Assembly: GCA_905199285.1 (NCBI GenBank)
Contig: CAJKFZ010000074.1
Location: 1 to 11,524, forward strand
Length of the DNA stretch: 11,524 nt
Reading direction: 5' to 3'
DNA from: an uncultured Ruminococcus sp.
GTDB lineage: Bacteria; Bacillota; Clostridia; Oscillospirales; Ruminococcaceae
Part shown: one piece after another, positions 1 through 6,570 of the stretch
Position numbering within the stretch: position 1 is the stretch's first letter
Layout: every line of letters begins with the position of its first letter
Translations under genes and position numbers: made by a program
Notes under the pieces: model-generated
What the model was told of the DNA's origin: nothing
The model's database searches: none
Seen by the model: only the letters and a program-made list of their open reading frames with translations

Positions 1-645
1 GGTAAAAGTAACGAAGAACAGCAGGTGAATAGTGATTCCATTCAATCCTCTGACAATTCGCATCAAACGACAGAATCACAACAAGATGAACCTGAATCTT
101 CTTCCATGACGGAAGAATCATTTGAAATCAGCGAAGAATCTTCCGATGATATGGAAGAACCTGAAAATTCCGAACTGGTTGTTTATTTTTCATGGTCCGG
201 CAATACGGAAACAGTTGCAAAGGAAATTCAAAGTCAAACCGGTGCGGACATTTTTCGGATAGAGCCGGCAGAAGCCTATACGAATGATTACAATACACTT
301 CTGAATATCGCACAGGAAGAACAGCGGAATGATGCCCGGCCTGAAATTGCCGGTACGATTGAAAATTTCTCAGATTATGATGTGATATATTTGGGCTTTC
401 CCAACTGGTGGGGTGATATGCCCATGATCGTTTACAGTTTTTTTGACGAATATGATCTGTCGGGAAAAACACTTGCTCCTTTCTGTACCAGTGGCGGCAG
501 TGGCTTTTCAGGGACGCTCAATACAATGGAGACGCTGGAACCTGATGCAACAATAACGGAAGGCCTGCATATCAGAGATTCAGCCGCAGAGAATCCCGGT
601 GAAGCAGTAACCGAGTGGCTGACGGCTTTCAATTTTGCAGAATAG
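1..645 (+). CDS. Flavodoxin_4-type flavodoxin with acidic N-terminal linker, 5' end outside window
   Basis: The reading frame is open from the first base, so the gene probably starts upstream of the window. The GTG at 25 lies inside the linker, has no good ribosome binding site and is unlikely to be the start. About the first 57 visible residues are rich in Ser, Glu, Asp and Gln, like the spacer after a lipoprotein signal peptide or other export signal; the signal itself would lie outside the window. A complete flavodoxin domain follows. It has the FMN-phosphate loop FSWSGNTE, the YDVIYLGFPNWW segment whose aromatic residues normally sit near the isoalloxazine ring, the LSGKTLAPFCTSGGSG loop and a C-terminal EWL helix. 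The family binds FMN and carries electrons or acts as a small reductase; the partner is unknown. The stop lies 10 bases before the next start, so the two genes are probably co-transcribed. The domain call is firm; the surface location is inferred. Confidence 0.85.
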   Translation, partial: GKSNEEQQVNSDSIQSSDNSHQTTESQQDEPESSSMTEESFEISEESSDDMEEPENSELVVYFSWSGNTETVAKEIQSQTGADIFRIEPAEAYTNDYNTLLNIAQEEQRNDARPEIAGTIENFSDYDVIYLGFPNWWGDMPMIVYSFFDEYDLSGKTLAPFCTSGGSGFSGTLNTMETLEPDATITEGLHIRDSAAENPGEAVTEWLTAFNFAE

Positions 646-648
646 GAG
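644..648 (+). promoter_or_regulatory. Ribosome binding site fixing the ATG at 656
   Basis: AGGAG lies seven bases before the ATG at 656 and overlaps the TAG stop of the preceding flavodoxin. It favours 656 over the in-frame TTG at 635 and ATG at 650, and places the lipoprotein signal peptide at the very N-terminus. Confidence 0.75.
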
Positions 649-655
649 AATGGAT

Positions 656-2140
656 ATGAAACGATATTTGGCTTTTATTCTGTCGCTTTTTCTGCTTTTT
701 TCGATGACAGCCTGCGATCAGAGCAAACCGGACAGTCAGTCGGATACATTTTCTGAACCATATAGCGAGAGCAATCATAACGCACCGACAGAATCAGAAC
801 TGCCAGAAACCATGCGTGTTCATGTGCCAGAACATTTTGTGCTGATTGAGGGCGGCAGCTTTCAAATGGGAAGCCCGGATTCCGAGGCATGGCGCTCCGA
901 TGATGAAACACAGCATACGGTTACAGTCAGCAATTTTTATATGAGTCAGTATGAGGTTTCTCAGGCGGAGTATGAAGAGGTCATGGGCAGTAATCCAAGC
1001 AGCTTTTCGGGCAGTGATTTGCCTGTTGAAAACATCTCATGGCTGGATGCTGTAACCTATTGCAATGCCCGCAGTGAAAAAGATGGTTTGACACCTGTGT
1101 ATTCTATTGATGGTCAGGAAGTAAGCTGGAATCGCAGTGCAGACGGCTATCGTCTGCCGACGGAGGCTGAATGGGAATATGCCTGCCGTGCCGGTACTGT
1201 TACGCCGTTCAATACCGAAACTTCTATCAGTGCTGAAGAAGCCAATTATTATGGTCATTATCCGTATGAGATTGAGGACAACTATTTTTCGCAAGGGAAT
1301 CTTTCTACAAAACCGGGTGAATATCGTCAGACAACCGTTGCAGTCAGCAGTTTTTCTCCGAATGATTGGGGACTCTATAATATGCATGGTAATGTAAGTG
1401 AATGGGTCTGGGACTACTACGGGGAATATATGCCGGAAGAGCAAACTGATCCCACAGGTGTGGATACCGGTACGCTTCATGTATATCGTGGCGGAGGGTG
1501 GAATGATTTCGCTAAAAATATGCGTTCAGCTTATCGTGCGGCCATGGCAGCAGATAAGGGCAGCTTCAATATCGGGATTCGCATTGTGCTGAATGCTGTT
1601 TCTGTCAGTGGAAGTGTATCCGCAGTAAGCTCACAAATCGAAGGCGGAAGCGATGAAAGTATTCTGATTGCATATTTTTCATGGGGTGGCAATACCAAAG
1701 GAATTGCAGAAGAAATTCAACATCAGACTGGAGCGGATATTTTTGAAATCACGCTTGTCAATCCCTACTCAACTGATTATAATACAGTTCTTGATGAAGC
1801 ACAACGGGATCAGAACGAGCAGGCAAGACCTGAACTTGCTTCCCATGTGGAAAATATGGAGGACTACGATATTGTTATTCTCGGTTATCCGAACTGGTGG
1901 GCATCAATCCCGATGCCAATAGCCTCATTCCTTGAAGAATATGATTTTTCTGAAAAAACAATAATTCCGTTCTGTAGTCATGGCGGCGGACGATTCGGGC
2001 AGAGTCTGACTGCAATTGCTAAATTGGTTCCTGATGCAGAAATGGGAGAAGCATTATCCATTCACTATTCCGGAGGTTCAGAGCTTGACGAGGACATCAG
2101 CGTATGGTTAGAAGCAAACGGCATTGCAGGAGGAATGTGA
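656..2140 (+). CDS. Lipoprotein: FGE/SUMF1-like domain fused to a flavodoxin domain
   Basis: The 494-residue product begins with a lipoprotein signal peptide (MKRYLAF, a hydrophobic core, lipobox SMTAC with Cys20), so it should be anchored outside the membrane. A Ser/Glu-rich spacer follows to about residue 55. Residues about 60-313 form a formylglycine-generating-enzyme-like (C-type-lectin-fold) domain: IEGGSFQMGS, YEVSQAEYEEVMG, RLPTEAEWEYACRAG, MHGNVSEWVWD and RGGGWND. The stretch after RGGGW (NDFAKNMRSAYR) lacks the paired cysteines of true sulfatase-activating FGE, so that chemistry is unlikely; a binding or structural role, or another SUMF1-family activity, is more plausible. Residues about 335-490 are a flavodoxin (FSWGGNTK, YDIVILGYPNWW, IIPFCSHGGG). 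Its closest relative in the window is the truncated fusion at 3966-4712. The stop overlaps the next start (TGATG). Domains are clear; function is unknown. Confidence 0.88.
   Translation: MKRYLAFILSLFLLFSMTACDQSKPDSQSDTFSEPYSESNHNAPTESELPETMRVHVPEHFVLIEGGSFQMGSPDSEAWRSDDETQHTVTVSNFYMSQYEVSQAEYEEVMGSNPSSFSGSDLPVENISWLDAVTYCNARSEKDGLTPVYSIDGQEVSWNRSADGYRLPTEAEWEYACRAGTVTPFNTETSISAEEANYYGHYPYEIEDNYFSQGNLSTKPGEYRQTTVAVSSFSPNDWGLYNMHGNVSEWVWDYYGEYMPEEQTDPTGVDTGTLHVYRGGGWNDFAKNMRSAYRAAMAADKGSFNIGIRIVLNAVSVSGSVSAVSSQIEGGSDESILIAYFSWGGNTKGIAEEIQHQTGADIFEITLVNPYSTDYNTVLDEAQRDQNEQARPELASHVENMEDYDIVILGYPNWWASIPMPIASFLEEYDFSEKTIIPFCSHGGGRFGQSLTAIAKLVPDAEMGEALSIHYSGGSELDEDISVWLEANGIAGGM
2128..2133 (+). promoter_or_regulatory. 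Ribosome binding site fixing the ATG at 2140
   Basis: A perfect AGGAGG lies six bases before the ATG at 2140, inside the last codons of the FGE-flavodoxin gene. It rules out the longer in-frame start at 2104 and supports translational coupling through the TGATG overlap. Confidence 0.8.
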
Positions 2141-2850
2141 TGAAACCTAAAATAATCATAAAAATAAGTGTGGATATTCTTATGACGCTGGGACTGCTGT
2201 TTGTGATGGGCTATCAGTTCTGGGGTGAATATGCTCATGAGTGGGTCGGAGCAGTGATGTTTGTACTGTTTATTGCACATCATATTCTGAATGGCTCATG
2301 GTATAAGAACCTGTTTCGGGGAAAGTACACGCCGATTCGTATCTTTATCCTTGTAATCGATGTTCTTGTTTTCCTTGATATGCTTGCTCTTATGTACAGC
2401 GGCATTACTATGTCACGTTATGTATTTGACTTTCTGCCGTTCAATGGAAATATGATTCTTGCCAGACGATTGCATCTGCTTGGTTCATACTGGGGAATTA
2501 TTCTGATGAGTTTGCATATTGGTCTGCATTGGAATATGATCATAAGCATGATCAAAAAAGTTGCCGGATTGAAAAAGTCTTCTGAAGTGCGAACAGTCAT
2601 CTTTTTTATCATGGGACTGTTGATTGCGGTTTATGGTGTATATGTATTGATTCACCGTGACTTCGGAACATATCTGTTTCTGAAAACAGAATTTGTTTTT
2701 CTTGATTATGGCGAGAATAAGTGGCGGTTTTATGCAGATTATCTTGCTTTAATGGGAACTTTTATCTTTGCAGCACATTATCTGTCAAAACTGTTTCGGA
2801 AAATATGTTTACCCAAGAGCAAAAATAATAATGAGAGAGGAAAGACGTAA
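2140..2850 (+). CDS. DUF4405-like multi-pass membrane protein, possible b-type cytochrome
   Basis: The 236-residue product has about six hydrophobic segments (roughly residues 7-25, 34-50, 65-90, 114-134, 152-172 and 198-215) and a basic C-terminal tail. Several histidines lie in or beside these segments: His33, His47/48 in AHHILNGSW, His112 in RRLHLLGSYW, His126 and His130 in LHIGLHW, and His213. This layout is typical of DUF4405 proteins, which resemble cytochrome b-like subunits. Heme binding is therefore plausible, but it is inferred from histidine placement alone. Sitting directly after an extracytoplasmic flavodoxin lipoprotein, it could pass electrons across the membrane to it. The stop and the start of the downstream regulator share one base (TAATG), so this is a tight operon. 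The family assignment is from recognition of the motif pattern and was not searched. Confidence 0.75.
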   Translation: MKPKIIIKISVDILMTLGLLFVMGYQFWGEYAHEWVGAVMFVLFIAHHILNGSWYKNLFRGKYTPIRIFILVIDVLVFLDMLALMYSGITMSRYVFDFLPFNGNMILARRLHLLGSYWGIILMSLHIGLHWNMIISMIKKVAGLKKSSEVRTVIFFIMGLLIAVYGVYVLIHRDFGTYLFLKTEFVFLDYGENKWRFYADYLALMGTFIFAAHYLSKLFRKICLPKSKNNNERGKT

Positions 2851-3470
2851 TGCCAAAAGGTTCAAAGGAATTAACAGAAGCAAGAAAAAACGAGATCATT
2901 ACAGCCTGTGCCGAGTTATATAAGACAATGAGTTTTAAAGAAATTACAATCAAGGAAATCGGGAATGCGACTTCTTTTACACGAACTTCCATTTATAATT
3001 ACTTTCAGACAAAAGAAGAAATATTTCTTGCGCTCCTTCAAAGAGAGTATGAGTTGTGGGTCAGCGATCTGAAACGGATGCAGAATGAGCATGAAAAAAT
3101 GACGTCATCAGAATTTGCGGACGCATTGGCACGTTCGTTAGAAGAACGGAAGAATCTGCTTAAAATCATGTCCATGAATCATTACGATATGGAAGAAAAC
3201 AGCCGTCTTGAACGTCTGATAGATTTTAAAGTCGCTTATGGTCAGTCGCTGGCAGAAGTCAGAAACTGCTTGGATAAGTTCTTCACTGAAATGACAGAAC
3301 AGGAGAAACAGGATTTTATCTATTCCTTTTTCCCGTTTATGTTTGGGATATACCCCTACACTGTTGTAACGGAAAAACAAAAAGAAGCAATGAAACAGGC
3401 AAATGTAAACTATACGTATATGTCAATTTACGATATCACATATACATTTCTGAAAAAGCTATTAAACTGA
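2850..3470 (+). CDS. TetR/AcrR-family transcriptional regulator
   Basis: This 206-residue protein has a typical TetR N-terminal DNA-binding domain: a first helix at about residues 10-28, then a helix-turn-helix in IKEIGNATSFTRTSIYNYF, and KEEIFLALL leading into the ligand-binding half. The C-terminal part is helical and charged, with no recognisable ligand motif. TetR proteins usually repress neighbouring genes and release DNA on binding a small molecule. Its place between the membrane protein and the aldo/keto reductase, flavodoxin and cupin genes suggests it controls this redox cluster, perhaps in response to an electrophile or redox-active compound; that is inference. The start overlaps the previous stop by one base, with an AGG nine bases upstream. 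I see no clear palindromic operator, because the gene has no upstream intergenic space. Confidence 0.88.
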   Translation: MPKGSKELTEARKNEIITACAELYKTMSFKEITIKEIGNATSFTRTSIYNYFQTKEEIFLALLQREYELWVSDLKRMQNEHEKMTSSEFADALARSLEERKNLLKIMSMNHYDMEENSRLERLIDFKVAYGQSLAEVRNCLDKFFTEMTEQEKQDFIYSFFPFMFGIYPYTVVTEKQKEAMKQANVNYTYMSIYDITYTFLKKLLN

Positions 3471-3480
3471 AATGATAAAA

Positions 3481-3485
3481 GGAGG
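3481..3485 (+). promoter_or_regulatory. Ribosome binding site of the aldo/keto reductase fragment
   Basis: GGAGG lies seven bases before the ATG at 3493 and selects that start, giving the usual family N-terminus MKYTKLGSS, over the in-frame ATG at 3472. The translation signal of this broken gene is still intact. Confidence 0.75.
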
Positions 3486-3492
3486 CAGGGCC

Positions 3493-3717
3493 ATGAAATA
3501 TACGAAATTAGGCAGTTCCGATTTAAATGTGTCCCGTATCTGCATGGGCTGTATGGGGTTCGGCGATGCACAGAATGGACAGCATTCATGGACGCTGGAT
3601 GAGGAACATTCCCGTGAAATAATCAGACGTGGACTGGAGCTTGGTGTCAATTTCTATGATACAGCGATTGGTTATCAATCTGGAACGAGCGAGCAGTATC
3701 TTGGCAGAGCATTGAAT
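3493..3717 (+). pseudogene. Aldo/keto reductase, N-terminal fragment only
   Basis: The first 75 codons match the N-terminus of an aldo/keto reductase of the roughly 320-residue type: MKYTKLGSS, RICMGCMGFGD and GVNFYDTAIGYQSGTSEQYLGR. Asp56 and Tyr61 fit the Asp and Tyr of the catalytic Asp-Tyr-Lys-His tetrad. Family resemblance stops after ALN, just before the expected segment that leads to the ATK lysine. The frame then runs through unrelated hydrophobic codons to a TGA at 3826-3828. Those codons are the antisense of a later part of an aldo/keto reductase (next entry). The gene therefore lacks the catalytic Lys and His and the rest of the barrel, and cannot encode an active enzyme. In the intact state it would have been an NAD(P)H-dependent carbonyl reductase in the cytoplasm. 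Confidence 0.85.
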
Positions 3718-3732
3718 TTCTGCAACTCTGCC
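3703..3732. repeat. Short inverted repeat at the rearrangement junction
   Basis: GGCAGAG at 3703-3709 is exactly complementary in reverse to CTCTGCC at 3726-3732, with a 16-base spacer. Each arm lies inside a separate piece of aldo/keto reductase coding sequence (LGR on the + strand, GRV on the - strand), so the junction falls between the arms. A CTCTGC also occurs at 3964-3969, at the other end of the inverted piece. The arms probably mark the microhomology used in the inversion; a terminator role is unlikely. Confidence 0.6.
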
Positions 3733-3966
3733 GATAATAATTTCGTCCTGCTCCTTTGTTGCATCATACTTGAATTTAGCGTAACTGTCTTCTACTGCAC
3801 GTTTAGATGTTTCATTTGGTTTGCGTGAAAGTCGTCCGCTTGCAAGTGAACTGTAAGGAGTCATAGCAATATTATCCTCCGCACACAGCACTGCCATTTC
3901 ACGCTCCTCCTCACGGAAGATAAGGTTATAATGTCCCTGAACAGATACAAATTTTGCAAATCCCTC
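3718..3966 (-). pseudogene. Aldo/keto reductase internal fragment, inverted
   Basis: Read on the - strand, about 83 codons match the middle to C-terminal third of an aldo/keto reductase of the same type as the + strand fragment beside it: EGFAKFVSVQGHYNLIFREE, MTPYSSLASGRLS and YDATKEQDEIIIGRVAE. It has no start codon or ribosome binding site of its own. Outside 3718-3966 the frame on this strand runs into antisense of flanking genes. The segment between the two pieces (roughly residues 76-175 of the family) and the C-terminus are not in this arrangement. The simplest reading is that one reductase gene was broken, and part of it inverted and joined to its own N-terminus. An amplification or assembly chimera is an equal alternative. 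Confidence 0.82.
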
Positions 3967-4712
3967 TGCACGGCAATGCTGCCGAGTGGGTATGGGATTG
4001 GTATGATGAATATGATTCTCAGGCAACTGCCAACCCTACCGGTTCTGAAAGCGGCAACGCTAAGGTTGTCAGAGGCGGCGGTTGGAATGACCACCCGAAG
4101 CATATACGCTCCGCTTACCGTGGTGCTCAGCCTGCCGATGTGGGACTGTACAGTATCGGCGTGAGACCAGTACGAAACGCTGTAACGGATAACGGAGAAG
4201 TTAAAAGTGTATATAGTGCCAAAGCGGAACATAAAACAGGCAAAACACTTATTGTCTACTTTTCCCAGACAGGAAACACCGAAGGACTGGCGAATTTAAT
4301 TCACGAAATGAGTGGTGCAGACATTGTCCGTTTAGAACGCAAAACCCCTTATGCCTCCAGCAGTAACGGTCCTGTACTGTATGGCGAGGCACTTGACGAA
4401 CTGCGTGCGGAAGCTGTTCCGGAATTGAAAGAGTATCCCGATATTGAACAGTATGATACCATACTTCTTGGTTACTGCAACTGGTGGTCGTCCATTCCTG
4501 CATCTGTACGCAGTTTCCTGTTGCACGACGATTTCAGCGGAAAGACGATTGTTCCGTTCTGCTCTATGGGTGGAGGTCGTTTTGGACAGACAATCAGTGC
4601 CATTGCCAAATTAGCTCCTGATAGCGTTATCAAAGAGGGATTAGAGGTCACTTATTCTTCTTATGACAGTGATGAAATAGAGGAGTGGCTGAAAGTAAAC
4701 AATATCAATTAA
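3966..4712 (+). pseudogene. FGE-like/flavodoxin fusion, 5'-truncated second copy
   Basis: The frame enters FGE-like sequence abruptly at LHGNAAEWVWDWYDEY, directly against the inverted reductase piece, and stays open to the TAA at 4710-4712. It aligns residue for residue with the lipoprotein at 656-2140 from that gene's residue 243 onward: RGGGWNDHPKHIRSAYR, again without the FGE cysteine pair, then a linker, then a full flavodoxin (FSQTGNTEG, LLGYCNWWSS, IVPFCSMGGGRFGQ). Missing are the signal peptide, the lipobox and most of the FGE domain. The only upstream candidate start is a TTG at 3954 without a ribosome binding site, so translation is doubtful. Codon choice differs throughout from the first copy, including at synonymous sites, so this is an old paralogue and not a recent duplicate. 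The flavodoxin half is itself undamaged. Confidence 0.82.
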
Positions 4713-4733
4713 TTACGCCTTTACAGGCAGAAT

Positions 4734-4737
4734 GGAG
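4734..4737 (+). promoter_or_regulatory. Ribosome binding site for the ATG at 4744
   Basis: GGAG six bases before the ATG at 4744 makes MNKKIVQTAG the likely N-terminus; the in-frame ATG at 4732 overlaps this site and is less likely. Confidence 0.6.
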
Positions 4738-4743
4738 ATTATT

Positions 4744-5502
4744 ATGAATAAGAAAATAGTACAGACCGCAGGAAAAGAGCAGCTTGGAACATTTGCACCG
4801 ATGTTTGCACATCTTAATGATGATGTGTTGTTCGGGGAAGTATGGAATGAAGAAACAATAGATGTAAAAACGAAGTGTATTGTTACTGTAGTATCACTGA
4901 TGGCATCGGGAATTACCGATACATCGCTGATGCATCACTTGCAGAATGCAAAGGCGAACGGCGTTAGCAAAGAAGAAATTGCTGCAATTATCACCCATGC
5001 AACGATGTACGTTGGCTGGCCAAAGGGCTGGGCAGTATTTCGTCTTGCAAAAGAGGTGTGGAATGAGGAAACGCCTGCCATGACAGAAAAGGACAAGTAC
5101 CAAAATACGATCTTTTTCCCAATCGGCGAACCCAATGATGCATTTGCACAGTATTTTGTGGGGCAGAGCTATTTAGCTCCCGTTTCAACGGCACAGATAC
5201 CGATTTTCAATGTGACTTTCGAGCCTGCCTGCCGCAACAACTGGCACATACATCGTGCGAAAAGCGGCGGCGGTCAGATGCTGATCTGCGTTGGCGGTCG
5301 TGGATATTATCAGGAATGGGGAAAAGCTGCCATTGAGATGAATCCCGGCGACTGCATCAACATTCCCGCCAATGTCAAGCACTGGCACGGCGCTGCTCCG
5401 GATTCATGGTTTTCACACCTTGCTATTGAGATAAACGGCGAGGATACAAGCAATGAATGGCTGGAAGTGGTTTCTGATGAGGATTACGATAAATTAAAAT
5501 AA
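4744..5502 (+). CDS. Carboxymuconolactone decarboxylase-cupin two-domain protein
   Basis: This 252-residue cytoplasmic protein has two domains. Residues about 15-108 are a CMD/AhpD-like helical domain (KCIVTVVSLMASGI, SLMHHLQNAKANG, IITHATMYVGWP). It carries a single Cys45 where AhpD-type peroxidases have CxxC, so AhpD-style disulfide chemistry is unlikely. Residues about 150-235 are a cupin barrel with likely metal ligands His168 and His170 (NNWHIH) and His213/His215 (VKHWHG). The length and the C-terminal NEWLEVVSDEDY look complete for this common fusion, which often sits beside flavodoxins and aldo/keto reductases in Firmicutes. The substrate is not known; a role in handling small carbonyl or peroxide compounds is inferred from context. 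It starts 31 bases after the truncated FGE-flavodoxin and ends just before a decayed reductase, and is the only intact gene in this stretch. Confidence 0.87.
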   Translation: MNKKIVQTAGKEQLGTFAPMFAHLNDDVLFGEVWNEETIDVKTKCIVTVVSLMASGITDTSLMHHLQNAKANGVSKEEIAAIITHATMYVGWPKGWAVFRLAKEVWNEETPAMTEKDKYQNTIFFPIGEPNDAFAQYFVGQSYLAPVSTAQIPIFNVTFEPACRNNWHIHRAKSGGGQMLICVGGRGYYQEWGKAAIEMNPGDCINIPANVKHWHGAAPDSWFSHLAIEINGEDTSNEWLEVVSDEDYDKLK

Positions 5503-5504
5503 CA

Positions 5505-6050
5505 AATACTGTCATTGATATGCTCGATACCAGTGTAGAGTTTCTTGGAACGGATTTCATGAATTACTACTGGATTCACAATTCTGTCGGTGCTTCAAAA
5601 TGGATTACAGAGTTGATTCCTCTTACAAAGGGTGGAAAGATTGGTAAAATTGGTGTTTCCAATCACAGCCCTTCAGAAATCAAGCAGACAAATGAAATCT
5701 TACAGGCATAAGGAATGAAAATATTTACGGTTCAGAATCATTCCCGTTTCCCCTCCGGTTCTGACCGTGGAAATACCTATAATCCTATGCAGCCGCAGCT
5801 TGAAAAGCTGAATGCCGGTCTGAAAGAAATTGCTGACTGTCATGGTGCAGAAACCGCACAGCTTTCTGTTGCATGGGCAATCGCTAATGGTACGCTTCCC
5901 ATTATCGGTATAACAAAGGTGCATCATGTGGAGGATGCGGCAAAGGCAGCAGCGATAAAGCTGACTGTTGATGAGATCAAGACGATGGAACAGCTTGCAT
6001 CAGAGGCAGATGTAAATGTGATTCGCTATTGGGAAAAAGAGATGAAATAA
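5505..6050 (+). pseudogene. Second aldo/keto reductase, decayed (5' truncation, stop codon, internal deletion)
   Basis: From 5505 the sequence reads as an aldo/keto reductase of a different subtype from the one at 3493. It starts inside the barrel (NTVIDMLDTSVEFLGTDF) with the catalytic-His segment YYWIHN, then GKIGKIGVSNHSPSEI. A TAA at 5709-5711 interrupts the frame just before GMKIFTVQNH; the same frame then continues with no shift. After VQNH about 40 residues normally present (the segment around YMVLEQGALSG in relatives I recall) are missing, and the frame resumes at FPSGSDRGNTYNP. It continues through SVAWAIANG, IIGITKVHHVEDAAKA and IRYWEKEM to TAA. About the first 90 residues, including the catalytic Asp, Tyr and probably Lys, are absent. 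It has no ribosome binding site and follows the cupin stop with no gap. An active product is not possible. Confidence 0.83.
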
Positions 6051-6069
6051 AAGAAAGGTGGATTATATT

Positions 6070-6546
6070 ATGAGCAAAGTATTAGTAGCCTATTTTTCAG
6101 CAAGCGGAACAACTGCACAAGTGGCAAAGAATCTTGCAGACGCAGCCGAAGCTGATCTGTATGAGATCAAGCCTGCAAAAGTCTACACACAGGCAGATCT
6201 GAATTGGAACGATAAGAATTCACGTAGCTCCATTGAAATGAATGACCGAACTTTCAGACCGGAGCTGGCAGATAAGGATTCTGATATTGCTGCCTATGAT
6301 AAAATTCTGCTGGGATTTCCAATTTGGTGGTATGTTGCACCTACGATCATCAACTCTTTTTTGGAAAGCTATGATTTTTCAGGTAAAACCATTATTCTTT
6401 TCGCTACATCTGGCGGAAGCGGATTTGGAAAAACCATGCAGTCTCTGGTGGTTAGCTGTCCTAATGCGACAATTAAGGAAGGAAAAATGCTGAACAGAAA
6501 CATCTCCCGTGATACCTTGAAAAAGTGGTTGGAAAGCATTTCATGA
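6070..6546 (+). CDS. Short-chain flavodoxin (Flavodoxin_4 type), cytoplasmic
   Basis: This 158-residue protein is a single flavodoxin domain without signal peptide or linker. MSKVLVAYFSASGTTAQVAK contains the phosphate-binding loop, with Thr in place of the Asn seen in the other copies (SGTT versus GNT). KILLGFPIWWYVAP carries the paired tryptophans, and IILFATSGGSGFG is the second flavin loop. It should bind FMN in the cytoplasm and act as an electron carrier or small quinone or carbonyl reductase. The ATG at 6070 is preferred over the GTG at 6058 because AAAGGTGG lies eight bases before it and the family usually begins directly at this strand. The gene follows the decayed reductase by 19 bases; such flavodoxin-reductase pairs are common in Clostridia. 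The product looks complete, and its sequence is clearly distinct from the extracytoplasmic copies. Confidence 0.9.
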   Translation: MSKVLVAYFSASGTTAQVAKNLADAAEADLYEIKPAKVYTQADLNWNDKNSRSSIEMNDRTFRPELADKDSDIAAYDKILLGFPIWWYVAPTIINSFLESYDFSGKTIILFATSGGSGFGKTMQSLVVSCPNATIKEGKMLNRNISRDTLKKWLESIS

Positions 6547-6570
6547 TCCGATAGGAAAGCAGGTAAGGGA

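Noticed and set aside
1037..1480. 147-codon open frame on the - strand
   Set aside because: It is entirely antisense to the well-supported FGE domain, has no recognisable domain, and is most likely a by-product of the codon use there.
1490..1590. FGE-like C-terminal region as the variable region of a diversity-generating retroelement
   Set aside because: FGE/C-type-lectin folds are typical targets, but no reverse transcriptase or template repeat lies in the window, and the two copies differ at synonymous sites in the manner of ordinary divergence.
656..2140. True sulfatase-activating formylglycine-generating enzyme
   Set aside because: The catalytic cysteine pair expected after the RGGxW motif is absent in both copies, and no sulfatase gene lies nearby.
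3703..3732. Inverted repeat as a transcription terminator
   Set aside because: The stem is seven bases with a 16-base loop, no T-run follows, and both arms lie in former coding sequence.
3586..4026. 146-codon - strand frame as a complete gene
   Set aside because: Only its codons 21-103 resemble an aldo/keto reductase; the ends are antisense to the flanking + strand fragments, so it is a rearranged piece without its own start signals.
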